Assembly (NCBI RefSeq): GCF_041821025.1
Contig: NZ_JBGUAY010000002.1
Location: forward strand, 248,001 to 312,000
DNA length: 64,000 nt
Source of the DNA: Egicoccus sp. AB-alg6-2
GTDB taxonomy: Bacteria; Actinomycetota; Nitriliruptoria; Nitriliruptorales; Nitriliruptoraceae
Reading direction: 5' to 3'
This document shows, in pieces, positions 34,870 through 43,568 of this stretch. Numbering within the stretch: the stretch's first letter is position 1; the number at the start of each line of letters is the position of its first letter. The translations under genes were made by a program, and so were the position numbers. The notes under the pieces were generated by a model. The model searched no databases. It was given only the letters and a program-made list of their open reading frames with translations, and was not told the origin of the DNA.

Positions 34870-35831
34870 GGCTCGGGTTCGCGATCTCGGGAAAGCGGTC
34901 GGCTCGCGAGGCGGTCGACGTGGCCCGTCAGGTCGAGGCCGCCGGGCTCGAAGAGGTCTGGATCACGGAGGACTACTTCGAGCGCGGTGCCTTCGCAGTG
35001 GCCGGCGCGGTCCTGACCGCCACCTCCCGTGTGAAGCTCGGGATCGGCGTCATCAACCCGTGGACGCGCCATCCCGTGCTGACGGCCATGGAGACCGCGG
35101 CGTTGAGCGAGCTCGCGCCTGGCCGACTGCTGCTCGGTCTCGGCGCATCCAACGAGCGTTGGATGCAGCAGCAGCTGGGAATCCCGTTCCAGAAGCCACT
35201 CCGTCGCCTGGAGGAAGCGGTCGAGATCCTTCGTCCCGCGCTTCGCGGGGAGGTCGTGCGGCACGAGGGTCTGGCCGGGGCGGTCGATGCCAAGCTGGCC
35301 TTCTCGGCCGGGGACGTGCCGATCATCCTCGGCGTGAAGGGGCCTCGCGCCCTGGACCTCGCCAGTCGGGTATCCGACGGGGTGCTGCTCTCGGTGCTGG
35401 CGGCGCCGGCGTACGTCGCATGGGCGGCACGGCGTCTGGGTGGCGACCTGCCCTACGGCATCGGCAGCTACATCGCCGTTCGATGCGAGGCCGATCGCGC
35501 CGCGGCGCGGGCCGCCCTGCGGCCGTTCGTGGCCTACTACCTCGGTGTGCACGGCGACCATGCCATCACGCGGGAGGCGGGTATCGACCCGGAGCTGGCC
35601 GCTCGCTTCCGCAGCGGGCTGCAGGACGGTCAGCCGCGCACGGACCTGGTGACCGAGGAACACCTCGACAGCTTCGTCGCCGCGGGCAATCGGGACGACA
35701 TCGTCGCCGCGCTCGGCCGGTTCGCCGACGCCGGGCTCGACACCGCGGTCGTCTTCGATCAGACCGACCTGCCCCTCGAACGCGTGCTCAGCGACGTGAT
35801 CCCGGCTGCCAAGGAGGCCGGGGCGACGTAG
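34866..35831 (+). CDS. LLM-class oxidoreductase, methylene-H4MPT-reductase-like
   Basis: A 321-residue protein beginning M-R-L-G-F-A-I-S, with G-L-E-E-V-W-I-T-E-D, I-G-V-I-N-P-W-T-R-H-P, L-L-L-G-L-G-A-S and P-I-I-L-G-V-K-G-P-R-A-L. These are the features of the F420-dependent branch resembling methylene-tetrahydromethanopterin reductase. It differs clearly from the first LLM gene of the operon, so the two probably do different steps. Last gene of the operon, overlapping the PLP-enzyme stop by ATGA. Confidence 0.8.
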   Translation: MRLGFAISGKRSAREAVDVARQVEAAGLEEVWITEDYFERGAFAVAGAVLTATSRVKLGIGVINPWTRHPVLTAMETAALSELAPGRLLLGLGASNERWMQQQLGIPFQKPLRRLEEAVEILRPALRGEVVRHEGLAGAVDAKLAFSAGDVPIILGVKGPRALDLASRVSDGVLLSVLAAPAYVAWAARRLGGDLPYGIGSYIAVRCEADRAAARAALRPFVAYYLGVHGDHAITREAGIDPELAARFRSGLQDGQPRTDLVTEEHLDSFVAAGNRDDIVAALGRFADAGLDTAVVFDQTDLPLERVLSDVIPAAKEAGAT

Positions 35832-35869
35832 GTCCTCCAGACAGTCCGAACGTCGAGCGTCATGCCGCG

Positions 35870-36724
35870 TCAGCGTGCGAGCGTGCGGTCCAGGAAGGCG
35901 ATGATGTCGGCGGTGACCTCGTCGCGGTTGGTCTCGTTGAGCACTTCGTGCCGTGCACCGGGATAGAGCTTCACCTCGACGTCGCTCAGGCCGGCCTGCC
36001 GGTACTGCTCGGCCAGCGCTTCGACCGTCGCGCCGCCCTGGGCGAGCGGGTCGTCCGAGCCGGACACGATGAGGATCGGCAGGTCGTCGCGAATGGCGGC
36101 GAGACGCTGCGGATCCGCCGCTGCAGCAAGGGTGTCGATCGCGGTCAGCGGAGGCGCCTCCCACCCGCAGGCCGGGTCGGCGACGTACGCATCGACCTCG
36201 GCGGTGTCACGGCTCAGCCACTCGAAGCCGGTGCGGTGTTCGAACGGTTCGTTGAAGACGCTGAGGTCGGCTGGCTCGTCGGCGGCCAGCACCGGCACGA
36301 GCCAGCTCACCTCGGTGCTGCCGGACAGCACGACGGCGTCGACCTCGTCGGCGTGGTGGAGCAGGTGCTGCTGGGCGGCGAACGACCCCATGCTGTGCCC
36401 GAACAGTCCGAGCGGCAGTCCGGGCTCGTCCTGCCGGATGCCGGCGGTCAGGCGGGCGACGTCGTCGACCCAGCCCGCCCAGCCGTCCGCGCCCCACGCG
36501 CCGTACCCGTTGGCGGCGCTCTGGCCGGAGCCGCGGGCGTCAGCGGCGTAGACGAGGTAGCCGGCGGCGGTCAGGGCCTCGGCGAAGCGGCGGTAGCGAG
36601 CGGCGTGCTCGGCGAGTCCGTGTTGCACCTGCACCACGGCCTTCGGCCGGGCATCAGGCGCCCAGCGGTAGACGTGCAACTGCTGTCCGTCACCGGTGGT
36701 GACCGTCGTCGTCGACTGCTCCAC
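35870..36724 (-). CDS. Alpha/beta hydrolase, monoacylglycerol-lipase-like
   Basis: A 284-residue hydrolase. The nucleophile elbow is G-H-S-M-G-S, the oxyanion region is V-Q-H-G-L-A-E-H-A-A-R-Y, and the late catalytic residues are in S-G-S-D-D-P and G-A-R-H-E-V. H-G-x-x-E-H-x-x-R-Y is characteristic of the serine aminopeptidase S33/monoacylglycerol lipase group. It is convergent with the LLM gene, stops 38 bp away, and appears to be a separate housekeeping gene. Confidence 0.85.
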   Translation of the reverse strand: MEQSTTTVTTGDGQQLHVYRWAPDARPKAVVQVQHGLAEHAARYRRFAEALTAAGYLVYAADARGSGQSAANGYGAWGADGWAGWVDDVARLTAGIRQDEPGLPLGLFGHSMGSFAAQQHLLHHADEVDAVVLSGSTEVSWLVPVLAADEPADLSVFNEPFEHRTGFEWLSRDTAEVDAYVADPACGWEAPPLTAIDTLAAAADPQRLAAIRDDLPILIVSGSDDPLAQGGATVEALAEQYRQAGLSDVEVKLYPGARHEVLNETNRDEVTADIIAFLDRTLAR

Positions 36725-36903
36725 GTCCGTACTCCTCGCCCAGGTCGTGTCGGCTCAACCGTAGACCCTGGAGATTTGTGGTTCGTGGTGCTGCTCGCGG
36801 ACGTGCTCGACCGGTAGGTCGAAACGACGCCTGCGGCGCTGGCGGGGTGCCTTGCCAAGCTCCGTGGGGCAACGTATCGTCAAGCCAGTTTTGGGAGTCA
36901 GAG

Positions 36904-36918
36904 TTTCATCTAGTGAAA
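36904..36918. promoter_or_regulatory. Inverted repeat upstream of aminotransferase gene
   Basis: TTTCA-TCTAG-TGAAA lies 15 bp before the ATG at 36934. Its half TTTCATCTA matches TTTCACCTA of the stronger repeat at 38270, read on the opposite strand. A shared binding site for the IclR protein encoded at 45378 is an attractive guess. Confidence 0.4.
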
Positions 36919-36933
36919 GCATCCGGGGATCGT

Positions 36934-38202
36934 ATGTCGAGTAAGAAGAGCCTTGCCGCCCAACTGCACTCGGATGCAGTGAGCTTCACACCGGGAGGCG
37001 TGCACTCCAACGTCCGCCTCGAACGGGCTACGGCTTTCTTCGCCCGCGGTAAGGGCGCGTGGCTCTGGGACGTCGAGGGCAACGACTACGTCGATTATCT
37101 GCTGGGGCAGGGCCCGAACTTCCTCGGGCATGCACCAGAGGCCGTCACCGAAGCGGTTGCCGATGCCTGCAGGCGGGGGATGGTCTACGGCGCCCAGCAC
37201 GAGCTGGAAGTGGAAGCGGGCCGCTCCTTCCTCTCAGCGGTGGCATGGGCGGATCAGGTCCGGTTCGGCCTCTCAGGGACCGAGATGGTGCAGGCTGCGC
37301 TGCGGCTGGCCCGGGCCGTGACTGGCCGGAAGAAATTCATCCGATTCGAAGGCCACTATCACGGTTGGCTCGACAACGTGCTCCTCGCACCACAGGCGGA
37401 CGGGACCCCGGGGCCGGCAAGTGCAGGTCAGTTGTCCAGCCACCTCGAGGACTGCGTGATCCTGCCGTGGAACGACGAGAACGCGCTCGCGCACGCCTTG
37501 GAAGAGCACGCGGGACAGGTCGCCGCGGTCATCACCGAGCCGTTCATGTGCAACAGCGGAGCGGTGTCGCCCCGTGACGGCTACCTGCAACGGATGCGCC
37601 AACTATGCGATGAGCACGAGGCCGTGCTGATCTTCGACGAGGTCATCACGGGTTTCCGGGTGGCGTTCGGAGGTGCAGCAGAACGTTTCGGCGTCACCCC
37701 CGATCTCGCGACCTACGGCAAGGCAATGGCCGGGGGATGGCCGGTGGCGGCCCTGGCGGGGCGCGCCGAACTCATGCAGCGGTTTGCGGACGACGTGAGC
37801 CACGCCGGCACCTTCAATGCGTCGGTCATGGCCTGCGCGGCGGTGGTCGCAACGCTCGAGGAACTGCGTTCCGACCCGCCATATGCCCGGGTCGAGGCGC
37901 ACGGCGAAGAGGTCATGGCAGGTATCCGGAAGCTCGCGGACGACCACGAGGTGCCGTTGCGGGTGCAGGGACTCGGGATGTCCTTCCACGCCTCCTTCGG
38001 CCCGAAAGACCGCGTTTTCGACTTCCAAGGCCTTCAGGCACTCGACCTTCAGCGTTACAACGCACTGGCGCAGCGATTGACGGAGTTCGGGGTCTGGGTG
38101 GCCGGACGAGGCATCTGGTACGTGTCCGCCGCCCACGGCGACAGGGAGGCGACCGTGGTGCTCGAACGGCTGGATGCTGCGCTTCGAGCGTGGCACGGGT
38201 GA
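36934..38202 (+). CDS. Class III aminotransferase, glutamate-1-semialdehyde-aminomutase-like
   Basis: A 422-residue PLP enzyme; the ATG at 36934 is taken because recognisable sequence begins soon after (T-P-G-G-V-H-S-N). Motifs: W-D-V-E-G-N-D-Y-V-D-Y, G-T-E-M-V-Q-A-A-L-R-L-A-R-A, E-G-H-Y-H-G-W, I-F-D-E-V-I-T-G-F-R and the PLP lysine in Y-G-K-A-M-A-G-G-W-P. The architecture is that of HemL, but the setting, with a catabolic gene set directly downstream and not haem genes, favours an amino-acid or amine transaminase/racemase of the family. A 105-bp gap with a promoter separates it from the ABC genes. Confidence 0.75.
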   Translation: MSSKKSLAAQLHSDAVSFTPGGVHSNVRLERATAFFARGKGAWLWDVEGNDYVDYLLGQGPNFLGHAPEAVTEAVADACRRGMVYGAQHELEVEAGRSFLSAVAWADQVRFGLSGTEMVQAALRLARAVTGRKKFIRFEGHYHGWLDNVLLAPQADGTPGPASAGQLSSHLEDCVILPWNDENALAHALEEHAGQVAAVITEPFMCNSGAVSPRDGYLQRMRQLCDEHEAVLIFDEVITGFRVAFGGAAERFGVTPDLATYGKAMAGGWPVAALAGRAELMQRFADDVSHAGTFNASVMACAAVVATLEELRSDPPYARVEAHGEEVMAGIRKLADDHEVPLRVQGLGMSFHASFGPKDRVFDFQGLQALDLQRYNALAQRLTEFGVWVAGRGIWYVSAAHGDREATVVLERLDAALRAWHG

Positions 38203-38232
38203 AGTCATTCGAGGCGCGGCGCCGACGACCAC

Positions 38233-38261
38233 TTGACAAGCCGCACCAAGCCATGTTGAGT
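38233..38261 (+). promoter_or_regulatory. Promoter of ABC/creatininase operon
   Basis: TTGACA at 38233-38238, 17-bp spacer, TTGAGT at 38256-38261. The -35 is perfect, the -10 weak. It lies just upstream of the palindrome at 38270-38289, which would cover the transcription start region. Confidence 0.45.
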
Positions 38262-38269
38262 TTTTGAAA

Positions 38270-38289
38270 TCACCTATTTTGGTAGGTGA
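38270..38289. promoter_or_regulatory. Operator-like palindrome TCACCTA-N6-TAGGTGA
   Basis: Perfect 7-bp inverted repeat with a 6-bp AT-rich centre (TTTTGG), 9 bp after the putative -10 and 18 bp before the ATG at 38308. Position suits a repressor. It shares the half-site TTTCA[CT]CTA with 36904-36918. Confidence 0.55.
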
Positions 38290-38307
38290 AACCGGAGGGA
38301 GCCGGGT

Positions 38308-39678
38308 ATGAGGGAGCAGTCACGACCTGCCGCCGTCGGCGCAGCGTTCTCGCGACGGACGTTCTTGCAGGGCAGTGCAGGACTGGGAGGCCTTCTGGCC
38401 ACCGGTGGGCTCGCTGCAGTGCTCGCAGCCTGCGGGCGAGCCAACGAAGGTGCGCCGACCGGTGAGCCGGGTGAGAATTTCACCGGCGCGCTCGGTCTGC
38501 TTCTCGGATCGCACATGGGGCCGGTCCAAGAACTGGTGACCCAGTACGAGAGCGAGTATGGGGTCACGCCCGAAGTCCAGGAGATCACCACCCCTGATCT
38601 CCGCAGCGTCGTCTCCAGCGCCTTCCTGGCGCAGAGTTCGCCCTGGGATGCCATCTTCACGACCGCCGTCCTCGCGCAGGAACTCGGTGCCCGCAACTGG
38701 GTGCAGACGGTCGACGCCTTCCTGGACCAGAGCGTTCGTGCGCGAGGCGAGCTGATGGACCGCGGATTGGGTGCGATCAGCGCTGCCGACGGCTACCTCG
38801 CGGTGCCGTGGACCATGGGCGCTCCGCTGATGCACTGGAACCGGCAGTTGCTCGAGGATGCCGATCTCGACCCCGACGCCCCACTGAACTGGCACGCCGA
38901 ACCCAATTCTTGGGACACCTTCGTCGAGTATGCCCAGGCGCTGACCTTCGAACGCGACGGCGTCCAGCACTACGGATTCACCGACGCGTGGGCCGATGAC
39001 CACATCCTCTACACGTGGGGATCGCTGCTGCAGATGCACGGCGGACGTTTCCTCGACGACGAACACGAGCCGGTCTTCAACGACGACGCCGGCGTCGAAG
39101 CGACCATGAAGATGTACGAGCTGCTCAACACGCACAGGGTCGTGGATCCCGCCGTGAACACCTACACCTGGGTGTTCGATGCATCCCCGGGCTTCCTCAA
39201 CGGAACGCGCGCCTTCTTCTTCACCTGGCCCTTCATCGCTGGGGTCGCCAACGACCCAGAAGGGTCCGAGATTGCTGGCAACAACGCGTTCGCGCCTCAG
39301 CCCGCCGTCGAGACCAGTGCGTCGGTCGACGGTTCGGAGTTCCTCGCCGTGCCGGTGTTCGCAGACAACGAGGACGAGGCCTGGCGCTTCCTCGAACTGG
39401 TGACCAGCCCGGAGGGGCAGCGCACCATCGCGCTCGGAGGCTGGGCCTCGATCTACCGCGATGTGAACCTCGATCCGGAGGTCCTCGAAGCGTTCCCGGT
39501 CAACGAGGCAGTCGTGCAGTCCTACGAGTACCCGGTCGACGGTGGCTACTCGGCTGATCGCGAGATCTGGGGGCCGATCCTCGGCAACCAGATCCAAGAG
39601 GTGTTTGCGGACAACAAGAGCGCCCAAGAAGCACTCGACGACGCCGTCAGGCTCATCCGCGCCGAGCGGGAAGGTTAG
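38308..39678 (+). CDS. ABC transporter substrate-binding lipoprotein (sugar-type)
   Basis: A 456-residue protein with a Tat-type signal (S-R-R-T-F-L-Q-G) and a lipobox ending L-A-A-C (Cys about residue 34). The mature protein is a COG1653-type family 1 binding protein: L-V-T-Q-Y-E-S-E-Y-G, a D-A-I-F-T-T segment, G-Y-L-A-V-P-W-T-M-G-A-P, W-D-T-F-V-E-Y-A-Q-A-L and a C-terminal S-P-E-G-Q-R-T-I. Family 1 members bind sugars, oligosaccharides, polyols or sugar-like compounds. ATG at 38308 with GGAGGG upstream. First gene of the long operon; the ligand cannot be read from the sequence. Confidence 0.85.
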   Translation: MREQSRPAAVGAAFSRRTFLQGSAGLGGLLATGGLAAVLAACGRANEGAPTGEPGENFTGALGLLLGSHMGPVQELVTQYESEYGVTPEVQEITTPDLRSVVSSAFLAQSSPWDAIFTTAVLAQELGARNWVQTVDAFLDQSVRARGELMDRGLGAISAADGYLAVPWTMGAPLMHWNRQLLEDADLDPDAPLNWHAEPNSWDTFVEYAQALTFERDGVQHYGFTDAWADDHILYTWGSLLQMHGGRFLDDEHEPVFNDDAGVEATMKMYELLNTHRVVDPAVNTYTWVFDASPGFLNGTRAFFFTWPFIAGVANDPEGSEIAGNNAFAPQPAVETSASVDGSEFLAVPVFADNEDEAWRFLELVTSPEGQRTIALGGWASIYRDVNLDPEVLEAFPVNEAVVQSYEYPVDGGYSADREIWGPILGNQIQEVFADNKSAQEALDDAVRLIRAEREG

Positions 39679-39692
39679 AAGTCATCGGGAAC

Positions 39693-40655
39693 GTGACGGG
39701 GACTGAGACACACAGCCCCGCGAACTCAGCGCTCGCCGACGATCCAGATGGCTCGGCGCACAAGCGCACGTCGTGGCGGCGACAGGAGCGGCGGACCGCG
39801 CTGCTCCTGGTCGCTCCGGCGTTCCTCGTGGTCGCGGGTGTGTACCTCTATCCGGCCGTCGCGACACTCGTCTACAGCACGACGTCGATCGACATCGGTA
39901 CCTACACGGTGGAACGGTTCGTCGGTCTGGGCAACTTCGAGACCGTGCTCCAGAGCGACACCTTCCAGACCGTGTTGCTACGCACCATCTACTTCGGTGT
40001 GATGGTTTCCGTCCTGACGGTGATTCCTGCCTTCTTCATCGCCCTGCTCCTCAATCAGCGGTTCCCGGGTCGAACCGTCCTCCGCGTCGTCGTGTTGCTG
40101 CCATGGGCAGTGCCGCCGGTTGTCGCTGGGGTGTTGTGGACCCAGATGTTCCAGTCCGAGTACGGGTTCGTGAACGCTGCCCTCCGCGAGTTGGGTTTCT
40201 CCGGACAGACCATCTGGCTCGGCGAGCCCAACCTGGCTCTGCATGCCCTCGTCATTGCCGAAGTATGGCGCTGGTTGCCGTTCGCAACCCTGTTCCTGCT
40301 GGCGGGGCTACAGACCATCCCCCGAGACGTCTACGAAGCCGCCGACGTGGATGGCGCCACCATCTGGCAGCGAATGACTCAGGTGACCCTCCCCTTGATG
40401 GGGCCGATGATCATCCCCGTGGTCATCTTCCTCTTCGTGTGGGCGATGAAGGCCTTCGACACGATCTTCGTCCTCACGCGCGGTGGCCCTCGGATGGGGA
40501 CCACGACCTTGAACTATCTCGTCTACCAGCAGGGCTTCGAACAGTTCCGCTTCGGTCGTGCGGCCGCGACCGCCTACCTGCTGACGCTGCTCACACTCTT
40601 CGTGATCATGGCGCTCAGCCTCCTCCGTCGGTACGGCAAGAGGCGAGTCGCATGA
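39693..40655 (+). CDS. ABC transporter permease, MalF/UgpA type
   Basis: A 320-residue protein with GTG at 39693 and six TM helices after a charged N-terminus. The EAA loop reads Y-E-A-A-D-V-D-G-A-T-I-W-Q-R-M-T-Q-V-T-L-P (about residues 212-232), the contact site for the ATPase. Its end overlaps the next permease start by ATGA. Together with the adjacent permease and binding protein it makes a carbohydrate-type importer. Confidence 0.9.
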   Translation: MTGTETHSPANSALADDPDGSAHKRTSWRRQERRTALLLVAPAFLVVAGVYLYPAVATLVYSTTSIDIGTYTVERFVGLGNFETVLQSDTFQTVLLRTIYFGVMVSVLTVIPAFFIALLLNQRFPGRTVLRVVVLLPWAVPPVVAGVLWTQMFQSEYGFVNAALRELGFSGQTIWLGEPNLALHALVIAEVWRWLPFATLFLLAGLQTIPRDVYEAADVDGATIWQRMTQVTLPLMGPMIIPVVIFLFVWAMKAFDTIFVLTRGGPRMGTTTLNYLVYQQGFEQFRFGRAAATAYLLTLLTLFVIMALSLLRRYGKRRVA

Positions 40656-41497
40656 CGATGTCACGACGTTCCCGTCGCAGGCTGGGTCACGTTGGTCGAT
40701 ACTCAGCCGCCTTGGCGGTGTTCACCTTCGTGGCGTTCCCCTTATACGCGGTGTTGCTCACGAGTGTGCAGACCGAACGTGACGTCCGATCGCCGGACCT
40801 CTCGCTGATTCCGACCTACCTCGACTTCAGTCACTACCAGGCGGTGCTCACGCCCGGACACATCGTCCCGGTCGTCGAGGGGATGATGAACAGCCTCTTC
40901 GTCTCCCTCGTCGCCGCGATTATTGCGGTCGCTCTCGCCGCTCCCGCCGCCTACGCGCTGCACCGACTGCATGTTCCAGGTGGCAGGTACATCCTGGCAG
41001 CGATGGTGTCGGTGTACGTGTTGCCCACGCTGCTGTTCATCATCCCGCTCTACATCGCCTGGATCAGCGTCGGCCTCCACGACACGTACGCGGGGTTGAT
41101 CATCCCGTACGTCGCGTTCCTTCTGCCGTTCACCGTCTGGATCCTCGGCTCCTTCGTCAAGGCGGTCCCCGCCGAGGTGGAGGAGGCTGCGCGGATCGAT
41201 GGCGCCTCGCCACTGCAGATCCTGACCCGCATCGTCACCCCCTTGATCTTGCCGGGAGTGTTCGCCTGCCTGCTGCTGGGGTTCATCCTCTCCTGGGTCG
41301 AGTTCCTCACGCCACTGCTGTTCACCAGCGACATCACCATCCTCACCGTCGCGCTCGGGCTGTACCGCTCGACTTTCGACATCCAGATCGGGCAGTTGGC
41401 GGCATCAGCGGTCCTGACCGCGCTTCCCGTGATCGTCATCACTCTGATCTTCCAGAAGCGCCTCCAAGAGGTCATCGTGGTCGGAGCCGACAAGTGA
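40652..41497 (+). CDS. ABC transporter permease, MalG/UgpE type
   Basis: A 281-residue partner permease with six TM helices. The EAA loop is V-E-E-A-A-R-I-D-G-A-S-P-L-Q-I-L-T-R-I-V-T-P-L-I-L-P. A-Y-A-L-H-R-L and Y-V-L-P-T-L-L-F-I-I-P-L-Y are typical of the MalG branch. No ATPase gene follows anywhere in the cluster, so the importer probably relies on a shared MsiK-like ATPase encoded elsewhere. Confidence 0.9.
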   Translation: MTMSRRSRRRLGHVGRYSAALAVFTFVAFPLYAVLLTSVQTERDVRSPDLSLIPTYLDFSHYQAVLTPGHIVPVVEGMMNSLFVSLVAAIIAVALAAPAAYALHRLHVPGGRYILAAMVSVYVLPTLLFIIPLYIAWISVGLHDTYAGLIIPYVAFLLPFTVWILGSFVKAVPAEVEEAARIDGASPLQILTRIVTPLILPGVFACLLLGFILSWVEFLTPLLFTSDITILTVALGLYRSTFDIQIGQLAASAVLTALPVIVITLIFQKRLQEVIVVGADK

Positions 41498-41526
41498 CGT
41501 CCGATCCTGCCCAGAAAGGCGCCGCC

Positions 41527-42321
41527 ATGGACGTTCGACTGCACACCCGAACCTGGCTGGAAGTCCGTGAGCTGCTTGATGACGAGCCCGTCATCGTCAT
41601 CCCGATCGGTGCGCTCGAACAGCACGGTCCGCATCTGCCGCTCGAGACCGACTTTCGGATGGCGGACACGGTCGCCGAGTTGGCCGCCCAACGAGCCACT
41701 GCGGACGGCACCCCAACCCTGGTCACGCCGCCGATCTGGAGCGGCTACTCGCCCCATCACATGGACTTCCAGGGCACCGTCACGCTCAGTTCCGCGACCC
41801 TTCAAGCCGTCATCCGCGACGTCGCGGTCAGCCTGTGGCGCCATGGGTTCCGCAAGATCTTGTTCCTCAATGGCCACGGTGGGAACGCGAACCTGCTCGG
41901 AGGCATGGTGCAAACGCTGCGGTTCGAAGAAGGGGTCAGGGTCGCAGCCGCGAGCTACTGGTCCTTCGTGGCCGACCGCATCGGCGAGTGGCGGCACTCC
42001 GGACCGGGCGGGATCGATCACGCCTGCGAGATGGAGATGTCGTTGATGTTGCACGTCCGCCCCGAGCATGCCCGAGCCGAGGTCGCGACCGACGGCACGT
42101 GGTTCCCCAACTCCCGCTTCCTGACCGGCGACCTTGCCATCGGTGCGCCGGTCTCGGTGTCGTGGAGCTTCAGTGAGCTGACCGAGAACGGGACGCTGGG
42201 CGACCCCGTGAAGGCGAGCGCCGAGCGCGGCGCCGAACTCCTCACCATGATCGTCGACGAGGTCGCCGCCTTCCTCACCGAGTTCCGCAACTGGAACTGG
42301 GACGAGCCGCGAGCAATCTGA
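41527..42321 (+). CDS. Creatininase-family amidohydrolase
   Basis: A 264-residue protein; the ATG at 41527 is preferred (GAAAGG upstream), though a GTG at 41494 overlapping the permease stop is possible. Metal-binding motifs of the family are intact: G-A-L-E-Q-H-G-P-H-L-P-L-E-T-D, then S-P-H-H-M-D-F, N-G-H-G-G-N and D-H-A-C-E-M-E. Members include creatinine amidohydrolase and enzymes that hydrolyse cyclic or aryl formamides with two metal ions. In this operon it probably opens or deacylates the imported substrate. It does not decide the compound. Confidence 0.88.
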   Translation: MDVRLHTRTWLEVRELLDDEPVIVIPIGALEQHGPHLPLETDFRMADTVAELAAQRATADGTPTLVTPPIWSGYSPHHMDFQGTVTLSSATLQAVIRDVAVSLWRHGFRKILFLNGHGGNANLLGGMVQTLRFEEGVRVAAASYWSFVADRIGEWRHSGPGGIDHACEMEMSLMLHVRPEHARAEVATDGTWFPNSRFLTGDLAIGAPVSVSWSFSELTENGTLGDPVKASAERGAELLTMIVDEVAAFLTEFRNWNWDEPRAI

Positions 42322-42332
42322 AAGGACGCGCG

Positions 42333-43568
42333 ATGACGACGCCCAACCTCATGTGGGCCTACCCCTGGGACCTGCTCGACGAGGGCATCGGCCCGGCGCT
42401 CGATCGGATGCAGACCCGGGCGAAGGTCACCGACGTCGCCGTGACCACGGTCTACCACGCCGGCAAGTTCCTCCACCCGAACAACCCACGGCGCAAGATC
42501 GTCTTCCCGGAGTCCGGAACGTTGTACTTCCCGCCGGATCGGTCATGGTACGGCCGCCAGCGGATCACCCCGCCGGTATGGCCGGAAGCGCAGACACACG
42601 ATTTCTGGCCCGCGCTCCGCCACGAGACCGCCCTGCGCGGGATGGGGCTCACGGCCTGGGCACTGTGCCTGCACAACAGCGGCATTGGGAGTGAGCACCT
42701 CGACTGCACCGTGCAGAACGCCTTCGGTGACCGACTCCGCACCGATCTGTGTGCAGCACACCCGGACGTGGGCGACTACCTCACCGCCGTCATGCGCGAC
42801 ATCGCCGCGTCACGGCAGGTGGACCGCATCCTGCTCGAGTCCTTGGAATTCATGCCGTTCCAACACGGCTTCCATCACGAGGTCATCGGCGTTCCCGTCG
42901 GTCCGACGATGGGACTGTTGATGGCGTTGTGCTTTTGCGAGCACTGCCTGCGGGCGGCCCGACAAGACGGCGTCGACGGCTCAGCAGTCAGACGCTGGGT
43001 GGTTGACGAACTCGACGACCACTTCGCCGACCCGTTCGCGCACGATCCGCCCCACTGGAGCTGGGATGAGCTGCGCGCCGCAGCCAACGGTCAGCTGGGC
43101 CGGTTCCTCGACGTACGGGAGCGCCTCGTCAGCGACCTCACCCGGCGTGTGGTCACCGCGATCCGAGACGCATCGGACTGCACGATCGCGGCCCTCGACT
43201 TCGGACCGCTCTACCCCCACGGTCCCGACGAGACCCGGTGGGAGAGCGGGGCCGACGTCGCCGTCCTCGCCGAGCTCGTCGACGAGATCCACCCGACCTT
43301 CTACTTCACCGATCCCGAGATCCATGCCGAGAAGGTGCGGACCTACGTCGAGATGCTCGGTGGCCGGATGCCCATGCATCCCGCCATCCGGGCCATCCTG
43401 CCGCAAACGGATAGCCCCCAGGCGTTGGCAGCTCAGCTGGCGCCGCTCGCAGGACACGTCGAGGGCGTCTCCTTCTACAACTACGGCTTCATGGCCCGTC
43501 AGACCCTGGATTGGATCGGGAGCGCCATCGAGGGCATCGAACCGCAACGGCCGAAGGAGACGACATGA
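42333..43568 (+). CDS. Unknown protein, probable TIM-barrel enzyme
   Basis: A 411-residue cytoplasmic protein, ATG at 42333 with AAAGGA upstream. No family is recognised. Visible traits: a start M-W-A-Y-P-W-D-L-L-D-E-G, V-T-T-V-Y-H-A-G-K-F, L-T-A-W-A-L-C-L-H-N-S (about residue 110-119), I-L-L-E-S-L-E-F-M-P-F (about 167-177), C-F-C-E-H-C (two Cys pairs, near 194-199), and a later I-A-A-L-D-F-G and H-P-T-F-Y-F-T-D. Regularly spaced beta-strand/helix units with polar residues at strand ends suggest a barrel hydrolase, perhaps glycosidase-like. Its stop overlaps the next start. It is the least understood gene of the operon. Confidence 0.55.
   Translation: MTTPNLMWAYPWDLLDEGIGPALDRMQTRAKVTDVAVTTVYHAGKFLHPNNPRRKIVFPESGTLYFPPDRSWYGRQRITPPVWPEAQTHDFWPALRHETALRGMGLTAWALCLHNSGIGSEHLDCTVQNAFGDRLRTDLCAAHPDVGDYLTAVMRDIAASRQVDRILLESLEFMPFQHGFHHEVIGVPVGPTMGLLMALCFCEHCLRAARQDGVDGSAVRRWVVDELDDHFADPFAHDPPHWSWDELRAAANGQLGRFLDVRERLVSDLTRRVVTAIRDASDCTIAALDFGPLYPHGPDETRWESGADVAVLAELVDEIHPTFYFTDPEIHAEKVRTYVEMLGGRMPMHPAIRAILPQTDSPQALAAQLAPLAGHVEGVSFYNYGFMARQTLDWIGSAIEGIEPQRPKETT

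Noticed and set aside
36934-38202. Calling this gene hemL (haem synthesis)
   Set aside because: The fold and motifs fit, but no haem genes are near and the gene is associated with a catabolic operon; left as family level only.
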